A stretch of 64,000 bases of DNA from Reinekea forsetii (GTDB taxonomy: Bacteria; Pseudomonadota; Gammaproteobacteria; Pseudomonadales; Natronospirillaceae). Below, one piece after another: positions 1 through 9,635 of this stretch. The number at the start of each line of letters is the position of its first letter. The first letter of the stretch is position 1. Made by a program: the position numbers and the translations under genes. Location: positions 2,069,501 to 2,133,500 of the forward strand of contig NZ_CP011797.1 in NCBI RefSeq assembly GCF_002795845.1, in the 5' to 3' direction. The notes under the pieces are model-generated. The model was not told where the DNA came from, searched no databases, and saw nothing but the letters and a program-made list of their open reading frames with translations.

Positions 1-411
1 AGAGAAAGTTGATATTTTGTCTAAATCATCTTCAATTTTTATATACTCCTTTTTTCCAAGGAATGACCTTACTAAGCCTTGAGGGACAAATGTCGTGGCC
101 AGAAAAACTAATGAACGCACATCTCGTTTGGTAAAATATAAACAGCCAAAATCAATATCACTAATGTCATTTGTTTTTCTCAATCTGTTTATTCTATTAG
201 AAAAAATCCCCGAAAAATTTTCATTTTGGCCTGAGGTGAAACATATTAACCGGCCATTTTCTTCTTCTGACCCAGTGATTCTTGAGTTGAAAATAGAATG
301 TAAAATTGTAGATTTACCACAACCATTTTCTCCAATAAGAGTCGCAACTTTATCAACAGTTAGTGTTTGCCGATCTGTGCAGAGTTGATTGGGTGCTAAT
401 GCAATTTCCAT
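1..411 (-). CDS. AAA/ABC-type ATPase, N-terminal part (cut by window edge)
   Basis: An open frame starts with ATG at 411 and runs off the left end, so about 137 N-terminal residues are visible. The protein begins MEIALAPNQL and has a clear Walker A motif, GENGCGKST, at about residues 27-35. A P-loop this close to the start is typical of SMC/RecF-like or ABC-like ATPases (AAA_15/AAA_21 type) found in mobile islands, often as part of a two-gene defence pair. The start lies three bases beyond the hsdR stop codon on the same strand, so the two are probably co-transcribed. The rest of the protein, including Walker B, lies outside the window, so the family cannot be settled. The ATPase call is firm; a defence role is inference. 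Confidence 0.75.
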   Translation of the reverse strand, partial: MEIALAPNQLCTDRQTLTVDKVATLIGENGCGKSTILHSIFNSRITGSEEENGRLICFTSGQNENFSGIFSNRINRLRKTNDISDIDFGCLYFTKRDVRSLVFLATTFVPQGLVRSFLGKKEYIKIEDDLDKISTFS

Positions 412-414
412 AAA

Positions 415-2730
415 TTACGCCATATGATAAAGCTGATGTTGCAACTGTTTAAATGCCGCAAGCAAATGTGCTGGCTTACCGCCAAAGGCTTGTGAAGCAT
501 CTTTAGTGGTGCCCAAACCTGACAGCTCAATCAGTGCTGGCAGGCGCTCACGGGATAACTCCGTTACCCCTGTCTGCTCATAGCGATTGAGTACGAAACG
601 TAAAAAGTTTTGTGCTTTATCTTGCTGATATTGACCAAAAAAATCTTGATTATTACGAACAGCTTCTGCTCGGTAGTGCCTTGTGGACATGGGTTGCTCA
701 AAGGCAAGAAAGGCGAGCAGGTCGAATACATCGCACTCTTCGGCTTCGAACATACGACGTAACACGGTTAACTGTTCTTTATCAAAGCCAGCCTGCACCA
801 ATTTATTGAGTAACGTCTCTCGTTGATCAGGATCTGACCAAATATCTCTTAGCTCCTCAACTGACTTAAATAGCCCAGGTAGTTGTTGCAGCAGGCGTTC
901 TACAAACTCTTGCAGGGTAAGTGGCTTGCCGTTTTCATCAATATAGCGAGTTTCTATATCAATAACTTTGAGTTCCCTGTGCTTGCCTAGTTTTATCTTT
1001 AGGCGAGGCAATGGCTCACCGGGATCACCCATGGGCGGATCATCAGTAACAGGTGGATTTGATGTATAAGGTGGTGGGGTTGGTTCGCTGGTGCCACCCG
1101 GTTCCGGTGCTTCCGGCTCGCCATCCCAATCTTGATCGTAGAATTTATTGGTCGCACCACGAAAGTCAATAATGGTGAAATAATCCTTACCTTCAAATAC
1201 ACGGGTACCACGGCCAATTATCTGTTTAAACTCCACCATAGAGCCAATGCTTCTGTCGAGTACGATATTACGAACATTACGGGCATCTACTCCTGTGGTT
1301 AGCATTTGTGATGAAGTCAAAATAGTGGGGATATCTTTGTCGTTATCTTGAAATTTCTCTAGCAGCTCTCGGCCAATCTTACCTTCATCGCTTGTAACCC
1401 GAACGCAGTAGTGAGGATCGGTTACCGTTTTATGTTTGTTAATCATGTCGCGCATGGTGAGCGCATGATTTTGGTTTTCACAAAAAACAATGGTTTTATC
1501 CATTCGGTGCATATTGTTCAGAATGGTTTTGGCGACCAGTTCGGTTCGTTCATCCACGACGATTTTTTTGTCGTAATCTTCCACTTGGTAGATGTCCTGA
1601 CTCGATTCTCCCTCAACAACCTGATCGTCTTTTGTCAGTACCAGTTCATCCAAATTGGTACGTACCCGCTTTACTCGGTAAGGCGTTAAAAAACCATCAT
1701 TAATGCCCTCTTTCAACGAGTATTCAAAAGCAGGCTGGCCAAAATAATCATAAGTATCTACGTTATCTGTGCGCTTGGGCGTTGCTGTTAAGCCAAGGTG
1801 TACGGCACTGGTAAAGTGATCCAATATTGCACGCCATGAGCCAGCCTCATTCGCAGCACCTCGGTGACACTCGTCGATAAGAATTAAATCAAAAAAGTCC
1901 TCTGGGTATGCTTTGTAATAGCCATCGATATTTTCTCGTTCAGCAATAGCCTGATAGATGGCAAAAAATATATGAGCGTTAGTGGGTACAACGCCATTAC
2001 GGCTTCGAACCTCCTCACCATTGATTTTAATAAGATCTTTTTCGTAAGGGTTGAAGGTGTTAATTGCTTGATCTGCCAGAATGTTACGGTCTGCCAAAAA
2101 GAGTATGCGAGGGCGGCGACTACCTGGTTGAGCTCTATTCCAGCGAGCTTGAAAGAGTTTATGTACTATCTGAAAGGCGATAAAGGTTTTACCGGTGCCT
2201 GTAGCAAGCGTGAGTAATATGCGTGGTTTACTCTGACCAATGGCATCGGTTGCAGCGTGTACCGCCAGTTCCTGATAATACCGTGGCTGCATTGCACCTT
2301 CTAAGTGAAAGGGTATATTGCGTAGTTGCTGCCCTAAATCAGTTGTGGTGCTTTCAAAACGTTGTTCAAGTTCTGCCGGTGTAGGGTAAAACTCAATATA
2401 ATCGCCTTTGCCTGTTTCCAGATCAAACTCATAGGTTGCTTTGCCATTGCTAGAATAAACGAAGCGTACGTTGAGTTTTTTAGCGTAATCTATAGCTTGT
2501 TGAAGCCCTTTAGTGGGGTGCTCATCTTCTTTTTTAGCTTCGACGACAGCTAAGTAACGATTGTCTTTATGTAATAGGTAATCAACAAAGCAGCGACGGC
2601 CTCGGGTTCCACCGGCAAGTTTTCGACCATCCGTGAAATAGTGTTCACGAATGATGTTACTTGACTGCCAGTTGGCTGCCTTTAAAGCTGGATCTATGTA
2701 ATTTGCTCTGGTGTCGGCCTCTGAAACCAC
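415..2730 (-). CDS. hsdR: Type I restriction endonuclease R subunit (EcoEI-like HsdR), orphan
   Basis: Motor and nuclease subunit of a type I restriction system. The 771 residues start at a GTG with a good AAGGA ribosome site just upstream. The N-terminal HSDR nuclease domain has the PD-(D/E)xK residues D50, E64 and K66 (in VVEAKK). A superfamily 2 translocase follows, with Walker A GTGKT at 178-182, the box DECH at 286-289 and LTATPKR near 315. The C-terminal third resembles the EcoEI R C-terminal domain, and the length fits that short class. HsdR needs HsdM and HsdS partners, but the region upstream holds only an 18-codon hsdM scar and no hsdS is visible. It therefore looks orphaned unless partners lie left of the window. 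Confidence 0.9.
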   Translation of the reverse strand: MVSEADTRANYIDPALKAANWQSSNIIREHYFTDGRKLAGGTRGRRCFVDYLLHKDNRYLAVVEAKKEDEHPTKGLQQAIDYAKKLNVRFVYSSNGKATYEFDLETGKGDYIEFYPTPAELEQRFESTTTDLGQQLRNIPFHLEGAMQPRYYQELAVHAATDAIGQSKPRILLTLATGTGKTFIAFQIVHKLFQARWNRAQPGSRRPRILFLADRNILADQAINTFNPYEKDLIKINGEEVRSRNGVVPTNAHIFFAIYQAIAERENIDGYYKAYPEDFFDLILIDECHRGAANEAGSWRAILDHFTSAVHLGLTATPKRTDNVDTYDYFGQPAFEYSLKEGINDGFLTPYRVKRVRTNLDELVLTKDDQVVEGESSQDIYQVEDYDKKIVVDERTELVAKTILNNMHRMDKTIVFCENQNHALTMRDMINKHKTVTDPHYCVRVTSDEGKIGRELLEKFQDNDKDIPTILTSSQMLTTGVDARNVRNIVLDRSIGSMVEFKQIIGRGTRVFEGKDYFTIIDFRGATNKFYDQDWDGEPEAPEPGGTSEPTPPPYTSNPPVTDDPPMGDPGEPLPRLKIKLGKHRELKVIDIETRYIDENGKPLTLQEFVERLLQQLPGLFKSVEELRDIWSDPDQRETLLNKLVQAGFDKEQLTVLRRMFEAEECDVFDLLAFLAFEQPMSTRHYRAEAVRNNQDFFGQYQQDKAQNFLRFVLNRYEQTGVTELSRERLPALIELSGLGTTKDASQAFGGKPAHLLAAFKQLQHQLYHMA

Positions 2731-2829
2731 AGTTATTCCTTTATGCGTTTGTTATTTAATTGTTGCCATTATTTTCAATATTACGAGTTCATAGTACAGG
2801 CTTTAGTGGCTTTACCTGAGCATTATAAA

Positions 2830-2946
2830 TCAAGCGCTATACCACGTTGCTCGCCCTTTACCATACCGCTGAAGTCGCCCTGCATTCACCAACTCCCGTA
2901 ATCTAACTTTAAGCGTATTTTGGTTTGCTCCGGTTAATTCAACCGG
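2830..2946 (-). pseudogene. 3' remnant of a gene ending in a winged-helix domain
   Basis: Read leftward from about 2946, one frame gives 38 codons with a winged-helix look (TGANQNTLKVRLRELV, then GRLQRYGKGRATWYSA) before a TGA at 2832-2830. No start codon or upstream part is present, and the frame overlaps the end of the hsdM scar. Tails like this close AAA_4/AlbA_2-type or Fic-type proteins that travel with type I restriction genes. It is read as the 3' end of such a gene left after a deletion; family identity is uncertain. Confidence 0.5.
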
Positions 2947-2995
2947 CCTCTTTCCAGAGCACATCATCCATATTTTTAAAAGTTTGTTCAAACAT
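2939..2995 (-). pseudogene. hsdM: 5' remnant of hsdM (type I DNA methyltransferase)
   Basis: A leftward ATG at 2995 opens an 18-codon frame, MFEQTFKNMDDVLWKEAG, then a TGA. This string closely matches the very start of one large HsdM family (usual pattern MFEQTFKNIDDVLWKEAG). The rest of the methyltransferase, including its SAM and NPPF/Y motifs, is missing. The frame runs straight into the tail of a winged-helix gene, indicating a deletion that joined the beginning of hsdM to the end of another gene. It sits about 210 bases upstream of hsdR, where an hsdM-hsdS pair would be expected. Confidence 0.65.
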
Positions 2996-3065
2996 CTATC
3001 GTTTTCGTCCTATACACATAAGCGTTTTTCATATAATTGCCGTATTACTTTTTAATTAAAATTTT

Positions 3066-4301
3066 CTATTGCCAGAGTGTATTCATCGGTACCGCATAAC
3101 AATTGTCTTGAGTCAGCGGCAAGGTGTTATTGCCACAATAGAGTAAGATGCCACCCTGAAAGCGCTTACCTGCCTGAGCGGCCAAACGGGCCAGACCTGC
3201 ACTGTCTTTTGGGTTGATACTGGCTGCTTTTTTTACTTCTACTCCCCAAAGCTGTTGGCCACGTTCTATCACCAGGTCAACTTCTACCTGGTCTTTATCG
3301 CGGTAATGGCTGAATTTAAAATCACTGCCTATCCAGCTGGCCTGACAAATAAGCTGCTGAACGACAAAACTTTCTAATACAGGGCCAAAATTGCTTTTAT
3401 GGTTATTCCAATCGTCGGTTTTTAACCCGCTGAGTGTCGTCGCAAGGCCGGAATCAATAACGTGTACTTTGGGTGTCTTCACCAATCGTTTGGACTGGTT
3501 ACGATGCCAGGCGGAAAGTCTGCGCACTAAAAACAGGCGCTCAAGTATGCTCAAGTATTTTTCAGTGGTCTCCCGGGTCATTTTTAACTCATTAGCCATG
3601 CTACTGACATTGAGTAAAGTGCCTGTCCGGTAGGCCAGCATTTCCATCAAGGCGAGCATTTCATCTTCATCCCGAATGGCCGCAATATCTTTAACATCGC
3701 GCTGAATAATGGCATTCAGATATTGCCGATGCCATTGTCTGGCTCTGGCAGCCGAGCGAGTATTCGGTTCTGGGTAGCCACCCTGGCATACAGCTTCAGC
3801 GACACCCTCAATAACACTCTGCTCTCCAATGATTTGCGGAGCTATTTTTCCGCTAATCAAGGAGCTAAGCAGGGAGTTTTCATTGCGGTGCTTCTCTTGT
3901 TCCGTTAATGGAAACAGGTTTAATACTTCAACTCTCCCTGCCAGGGATTCTTGCACCTTTGGTAATAGCAACAGATTCGCCGAACCTGTCAGCAGAAAGC
4001 GACCAGGTGTTCTGCGCTGATCAACAGCAGCCTTGATCGCTGGTAATAATTCAGGTGCTCGCTGCACCTCATCTAAAATCACTTGTTCTGGCAAGCCCTG
4101 AATAAACCCCGTAGGGTCTTGTTGCGCAGTGTTCAGGAGTGTGCTGTCGTCAAAGCTGATGTAGGAATAATTAGGGCAGTATTCCCTGGCTAATGTGGTT
4201 TTACCCACCTGGCGAGGCCCTAATAAACAAACGACTGGAGTATCGCTTAGTGCTTCCAGCAGCAGTGGGGCGATAACTCTTGGGAATAATGATTTAGCCA
4301 T
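3066..4301 (-). CDS. AAA-family ATPase with DUF4143 domain
   Basis: A 411-residue protein of the AAA_14/DUF4143 family, common in islands but of unknown role. Walker A GPRQVGKTT is at 28-36 and a Walker B-like VILDEVQ around 74-80. The LLTGSAN segment further on is typical of the family. The C-terminal DUF4143 domain ends with a restriction-fold-like segment (VDLVIERG, then WGVEVKK, about 335-360), which in this family resembles a PD-(D/E)xK core. It stands alone, with a repeat-rich region upstream and the deletion scar downstream. Proposed roles in the literature include toxin-antitoxin or defence functions; nothing here decides between them. Confidence 0.85.
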   Translation of the reverse strand: MAKSLFPRVIAPLLLEALSDTPVVCLLGPRQVGKTTLAREYCPNYSYISFDDSTLLNTAQQDPTGFIQGLPEQVILDEVQRAPELLPAIKAAVDQRRTPGRFLLTGSANLLLLPKVQESLAGRVEVLNLFPLTEQEKHRNENSLLSSLISGKIAPQIIGEQSVIEGVAEAVCQGGYPEPNTRSAARARQWHRQYLNAIIQRDVKDIAAIRDEDEMLALMEMLAYRTGTLLNVSSMANELKMTRETTEKYLSILERLFLVRRLSAWHRNQSKRLVKTPKVHVIDSGLATTLSGLKTDDWNNHKSNFGPVLESFVVQQLICQASWIGSDFKFSHYRDKDQVEVDLVIERGQQLWGVEVKKAASINPKDSAGLARLAAQAGKRFQGGILLYCGNNTLPLTQDNCYAVPMNTLWQ

Positions 4302-4768
4302 AGCGTCCAGATGCTGGTTATATTGTCGTCTGATTGACTGCTATAATACCGTCTAATTGCCTAACTTAAAAGGGCGCTAAGTAAAATGCTTAAATTTTAA
4401 CGTGTCGTTCACATCGACATATCAGGCTGCTATGTCGATATAATTGAAAATATAGTTTTAAGGTGCCTGTTATCCGTCTAATTGACTGCTACTCTATCGT
4501 CCAATTGCTTGTTTAAAACATCCTATCATTGGGAAGCTGGGAGCTAACTTCTCAAAAATGACAATTTTTGATCAAGACAACAACAGTGCTCTCCTATTTT
4601 ATGAAATTTTAGTGGTGAATTATTGAGCTGTTGAGAGGCGCAGAGGAATAGGATTCGCATGGCTAAATGGTTAGATTTTGATGTAACACTTGAGGTAACA
4701 TTGTTATTTTTTAATATTAAATAAACATAGTAAAAACATATAGTTATAGATTTAAATCAAGTCCTCTC
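4302..4768. other. Gene-free interval with direct repeats and a palindrome
   Basis: No convincing gene. It holds two imperfect copies of an approximately 40-bp direct repeat (about 4325-4366 and 4473-4515, sharing CTAATTGACTGCT and CAATTGC-like segments) and, between them, a perfect 9-bp inverted repeat with a 9-nt centre. This is the promoter side of the DUF4143 ATPase gene, so the repeats may be regulator sites. The right part is A+T-rich and has no feature I recognise. Confidence 0.5.
4413..4439. promoter_or_regulatory. Operator-like inverted repeat
   Basis: ATCGACATA (4413-4421) and TATGTCGAT (4431-4439) are perfect inverted 9-mers separated by 9 bases. There is no T-run, so a terminator is unlikely. 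The site lies about 110-140 bp upstream of the DUF4143 ATPase start, a sensible place for a dimeric regulator. Confidence 0.4.
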
Positions 4769-5992
4769 CTACTTCGCTCCTATTGACACCACATCAGCAC
4801 CATCACGCACCGCTTCGAGATAGTCAGCCCAGATCTGCATCATTGTGGTTCTCTCAGATAAATAGATCGACCGGTTATAGGCTCTAGAAGTGGCTGTGCC
4901 CGTTAGATGAGCCAACTGAGCTTCAATGACCTCTGGTTTCCAGCCCTGCTCATGTAAGATAGTGGATGCCGTAGCTCTGAACCCATGAGCCGACATCACA
5001 TCAGCAGAATAGCCGAGTTTTCTCAGCAGGTTGGTCATGACGTTTTTAGATAGTGGCTTGCCAGAATCGCGCTCATTTGGGAATACATACGATGAATAAC
5101 CTGTTATCTCTTGAACCGCCTGTAAGTGCTCGATGACTTGATCAGCCAGGGGAACCAGATGTTCCCTACCGCGCTTCATATCTTCAGCAGGAATGACTAG
5201 TATCTTTTGATCGAAGTCGATGTAATCCCACCGAAGGTTTCTAATTTCTCCAGGTCTCAGGAATAACCTGGGAATGAGCTTCAACGCCTCAGCAGTGCAG
5301 TAGCTGCCTAAGTCTGAATTATCGATATCACGGATTAATTGACCTAAATCCTTAGATCGAGTAATTTCCGCACGATGTTCAACCTTCGGCATGGGTTTAA
5401 GAATATCGCTAAGGGGTAAACCTTGAGCTGGATTATTACGTGTAAACCGGTGAGCCAGTGCATAACCGAAAATACGATTGATCACCGAGAGTATAACGGG
5501 AGCTTTGCGAGGATGACCTCCTTTCTCAATTGACAGCATCACTTCCGTAATATGCCCTTGATCGACAGCATCAACCGACAGCTTACCGATAGACTTCAAC
5601 TCTTGCTCGATCCATCGTTTTACCTTCTTTGCGTGATCAGAAGACCACGAGGACTCTTGCTGCTCCCACCAGGCTAATGCAATGATTTTGAATGTTCGCT
5701 CTACTGCGACAGTTTCACGCTTTCTGGAGCGCCGTTCTGCTGTAGGGTTAATACCCTGTACCAGTAGAGCACGGGCCTGGGCAGCCAGGTTTCGAGCTTC
5801 AAGTAGGGGTATCGTGGGGTACTGACCTAAAGCCAGTTCCTGGTGCTTCCCAGCGTACCGATAACGTAGTCGCCACAACTTCGACCCACTGGCTTTTACC
5901 AGTAAATACAAGCCGTTACCGTCACTTTTCTTAATTTGCTTCTGACCTTCAGGGCAGGTCAAACGCTTCACTTCCATTGCTGTTAACGCCAC
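4769..5992 (-). CDS. P4-type tyrosine integrase of a genomic island
   Basis: Site-specific recombinase of 407 residues that would integrate and excise the island at the left of the window. An N-terminal arm-binding domain (DUF4102 style, with DGNGLYLLVK and ALGQYPTIPLLEAR) is followed by a core-binding domain and the catalytic domain. The catalytic residues can be placed: R246 in RPGEIR, K273, H336 and R339 in HGFR, H362 in QLAHL, and Y372 in SRAYNRS, followed by the family tail with WADYLEAV. The gene starts about 160 bp beyond the groEL terminator and points away from it, as P4-like int genes do next to their attachment site. It looks intact. The element extends left past the window, so the second attachment site is not visible. 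Confidence 0.93.
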   Translation of the reverse strand: MALTAMEVKRLTCPEGQKQIKKSDGNGLYLLVKASGSKLWRLRYRYAGKHQELALGQYPTIPLLEARNLAAQARALLVQGINPTAERRSRKRETVAVERTFKIIALAWWEQQESSWSSDHAKKVKRWIEQELKSIGKLSVDAVDQGHITEVMLSIEKGGHPRKAPVILSVINRIFGYALAHRFTRNNPAQGLPLSDILKPMPKVEHRAEITRSKDLGQLIRDIDNSDLGSYCTAEALKLIPRLFLRPGEIRNLRWDYIDFDQKILVIPAEDMKRGREHLVPLADQVIEHLQAVQEITGYSSYVFPNERDSGKPLSKNVMTNLLRKLGYSADVMSAHGFRATASTILHEQGWKPEVIEAQLAHLTGTATSRAYNRSIYLSERTTMMQIWADYLEAVRDGADVVSIGAK

Positions 5993-6005
5993 AACATCGC
6001 CTCCA

Positions 6006-6111
6006 TAGGGGTATCGGTAGGGGTATCATGAGGGGTATCGGTGTTTAAAATACCCCTATTGAGAGAGGAAACATTTACCGATACCCCTCATTGCACCCCT
6101 GATACCCCTAG
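6006..6111. repeat. Array of GGGGTATC-type repeats upstream of the integrase (possible arm sites)
   Basis: At least three direct copies of AGGGGTATC (6007-6015, 6019-6027, 6031-6039) are followed by inverted copies of the same word (about 6051-6057, 6081-6089 and 6101-6110, the last beside a shorter ACCCCT). The array lies between the integrase start and the groEL terminator. P4-like integrases bind short repeated arm sites near attP and repress their own promoter, so arm-type integrase sites or an operator array are the best guesses. Confidence 0.5.
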
Positions 6112-6154
6112 ATTCAATGGGGCAGTATAGGACTAAACAAGACGAGCAGGCAAT

Positions 6155-6185
6155 AAAAAAGCCCGCAAACACTCGGCTTGCGGGC
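6155..6185 (-). terminator. Rho-independent terminator of groEL
   Basis: On the minus strand an 8-bp GC-rich stem, GCCCGCAA paired with TTGCGGGC (6161-6168 with 6178-6185), is followed by six T residues (A-run 6155-6160 on the plus strand). It begins about 35 bp past the groEL stop codon. Confidence 0.85.
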
Positions 6186-6219
6186 CTTCTTGAGACTTAC
6201 TAGGTTTTAAGCAGCTTGC

Positions 6220-7872
<1,653 letters not shown>

Positions 7873-7903
7873 TTACCTTCCTAATTTGTTTGATTCGGTT
7901 TAA

Positions 7904-8191
7904 TTAAGCGATAACGCCGAAAACGTCGCCTTCGCTCATAATCAACAGCTCTTCACCATCAACTTTAACGGTGCTGCCGGAATATTGACCGAACAAAACG
8001 GTGTCGCCGACTTTAAGGTCAACGGGACGAACTTCCCCATTGTCGAGGATACGACCATTACCAACAGCAAGAATTTCACCCTGTGAAGGTTTTTCTTTCG
8101 CAGAACCAGGCAACAGAATACCACCAGCAGTGGTCGTTTCTTCTTCTTTGCGGCGAACTACGACGCGATCATGCAAAGGACGGATTTTCAT
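7904..8191 (-). CDS. groS: 10-kDa co-chaperonin GroES
   Basis: A 95-residue GroES lid for GroEL. It begins [18 protein letters not shown] and carries the mobile-loop segment [12 protein letters not shown] at about 20-31, then the beta-barrel motifs [10 protein letters not shown] and [14 protein letters not shown] clear AGGAG ribosome site lies about eight bases upstream of the ATG. It is the first gene of the groES-groEL operon. Length and sequence are entirely typical. Confidence 0.99.
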   Translation of the reverse strand: MKIRPLHDRVVVRRKEEETTTAGGILLPGSAKEKPSQGEILAVGNGRILDNGEVRPVDLKVGDTVLFGQYSGSTVKVDGEELLIMSEGDVFGVIA

Positions 8192-8298
8192 GGATCAGTC
8201 TCCTAATAAAGTTGGGAGTATTGTTATTAACAAGTTAAATAAGTAAACCACTCTAAAACACTTACTTACTAGTATGTTTGTTTAACCGCAGCCCATAG

Positions 8299-8325
8299 AT
8301 TTGGGGCAGAAGCCATCATTTCAAT
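8299..8325 (-). promoter_or_regulatory. Sigma-32-type heat-shock promoter of groES-groEL
   Basis: On the minus strand TTGAAA (8324-8319) is followed after 12 bases by CCCCAAAT (8306-8299), close to the heat-shock consensus CTTGAAA-N11-16-CCCCATNT. It lies about 110 bp upstream of the groES start. No CIRCE inverted repeat is seen, as expected for a gammaproteobacterium. Confidence 0.65.
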
Positions 8326-8528
8326 AGGCCGCAAAATATTTCTTTCTGTTATCGGCTAAATTAACCTCTCAGTGAGGTAACTCGTGGGCTGGCGGGCTAC
8401 GGCCTGCTACCCGGCGGCCCACCTGGCCAAGAAGAAATGTACGACGAAAGTCGAATTCCGTTCGACAAGACGCCAAACCGAAGATCTGAAATTGGACCCC
8501 CTCACGCTCTCGACAAAAATAAGTCTTT

Positions 8529-8560
8529 CTGACAGATTAGTAAATGTCACCCTTTATAAT
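8529..8560 (+). promoter_or_regulatory. Possible sigma-70 promoter of the REC-domain gene
   Basis: TATAAT at 8555-8560 is a perfect -10 box. The best -35 candidate, CTGACA at 8529-8534, is separated by 20 bases, longer than ideal. It lies about 50 bp upstream of the regulator start. Confidence 0.35.
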
Positions 8561-8610
8561 GAGCTTCTATACTCTAATATCAATGGATGCAACACAGGAA
8601 AAACAGGGAC

Positions 8611-9582
8611 ATGCCAGCAAGCTCAAGCTCTATCATGATAGTAGACGACACCAAGTTCAGCAGTGCGGTGGTGCGCAAGCTACTGCAACTCGATGGTTTT
8701 ACCGACATCCGGGTCGCCGACACCGCCATTGACGCCTTAGCCATGTTAAAGCAGCGCAATGCCGATGTTTTGCTCGCCGATTGGTTGATGCCCGGCATGG
8801 ACGGTTTAGAACTGACCCAACTGGTGCGGGAACTCAATCGGCGTAAAAACGTGTTCACCTATATAGTCTTGCTCACAGCCAAGGAAGAAAATGAGGATTT
8901 GAAACAGGCCTTCGCCCAAGGGGTGGATGACTTCGTCGGCAAAACCTCCATGAAGACCCATCTACTGCCCCGTGTGCACGCCGCTCAGCGCATTTCCCGC
9001 TTTCAAAACTCGCTCTTGCAGCGCGAGCTGGCCCTGAAAGAACAGTTTCGTGCCCTCACCCTGCTCAATCAGGTTGATCCGGCCACGGGGATAGGCAACC
9101 AAGTCTTTATGGAGCAGCAGCTGTCCCGCTATTTAAAGCAGCACAAGGGGCGTAACGGCCATATCGGCTTACTGCTGTGCCGTTTCGATAATTTGGCGCA
9201 CATGAGCGCGCTGCACGATGAGTCCTTTAAGAACCAGTTGCTTAAGGCTGCCGGCGATCGCTTGCGCGATACCGCCCGGCCAATGGATGATATCGCCCGG
9301 ATCAACGATAACACCTTAGCGCTATCGCTCTATGGCAACGAATCCAATTTCACCACGCACAAATTGGTGCGCCGGGTGCAAGAAGCCCTGCTGATTCGGG
9401 CCTATTCGACCTCCATGGGCTTTGCCTCACTGACCGGCACCCTGCACTATGAGGTGATCGATGCCAATGCCAAGGCCACTCAAACAGCGTCCGAAGTGAT
9501 CAGCGCGGCCTTGGAGCATCTGGAACAGATGGCCGATGGTCAGTCGGTGCACCTTTGGGCGCCGGACGACAAAGAGGCTTGA
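8611..9582 (+). CDS. Response regulator with degenerate GGDEF-like output domain
   Basis: A REC domain occupies roughly the first 125 residues: IMIVDD near the start, the phospho-acceptor D in LLADWLMPGMDG (about residue 57), a T in VLLTAKE, and K in DDFVGKTS. A GGDEF-fold domain follows (DPATGIGNQVFMEQQLSRYL resembles the usual DxLTGLxNR entry). The catalytic GGDEF loop is replaced by NDNTLALSLY, so cyclase activity is unlikely; it may bind a nucleotide or act as a scaffold. I chose the ATG at 8611 because the domain begins directly after it and AGGA lies upstream; an in-frame ATG at 8587 is the alternative. A histidine kinase two genes away is a possible partner. Confidence 0.8.
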   Translation: MPASSSSIMIVDDTKFSSAVVRKLLQLDGFTDIRVADTAIDALAMLKQRNADVLLADWLMPGMDGLELTQLVRELNRRKNVFTYIVLLTAKEENEDLKQAFAQGVDDFVGKTSMKTHLLPRVHAAQRISRFQNSLLQRELALKEQFRALTLLNQVDPATGIGNQVFMEQQLSRYLKQHKGRNGHIGLLLCRFDNLAHMSALHDESFKNQLLKAAGDRLRDTARPMDDIARINDNTLALSLYGNESNFTTHKLVRRVQEALLIRAYSTSMGFASLTGTLHYEVIDANAKATQTASEVISAALEHLEQMADGQSVHLWAPDDKEA

Positions 9583-9635
9583 TCCAAGATCAGGCTGGGT
9601 TAGACTGAGCCATACTTCATGAATCTGACCAGTCT

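Larger units (their letters stand above)
8192..8610. other. Intergenic region between groES and the divergent regulator gene
   Basis: No gene recognised. It holds the heat-shock-type promoter for groES-groEL (minus strand) and a probable promoter for the regulator gene on the plus strand. The central part, about 8380-8500, is GC-rich and unexplained. Confidence 0.5.

Noticed and set aside
415-4301. A complete type I restriction-modification system
   Set aside because: Only hsdR is intact; hsdM is an 18-codon scar and no hsdS is present in the window.
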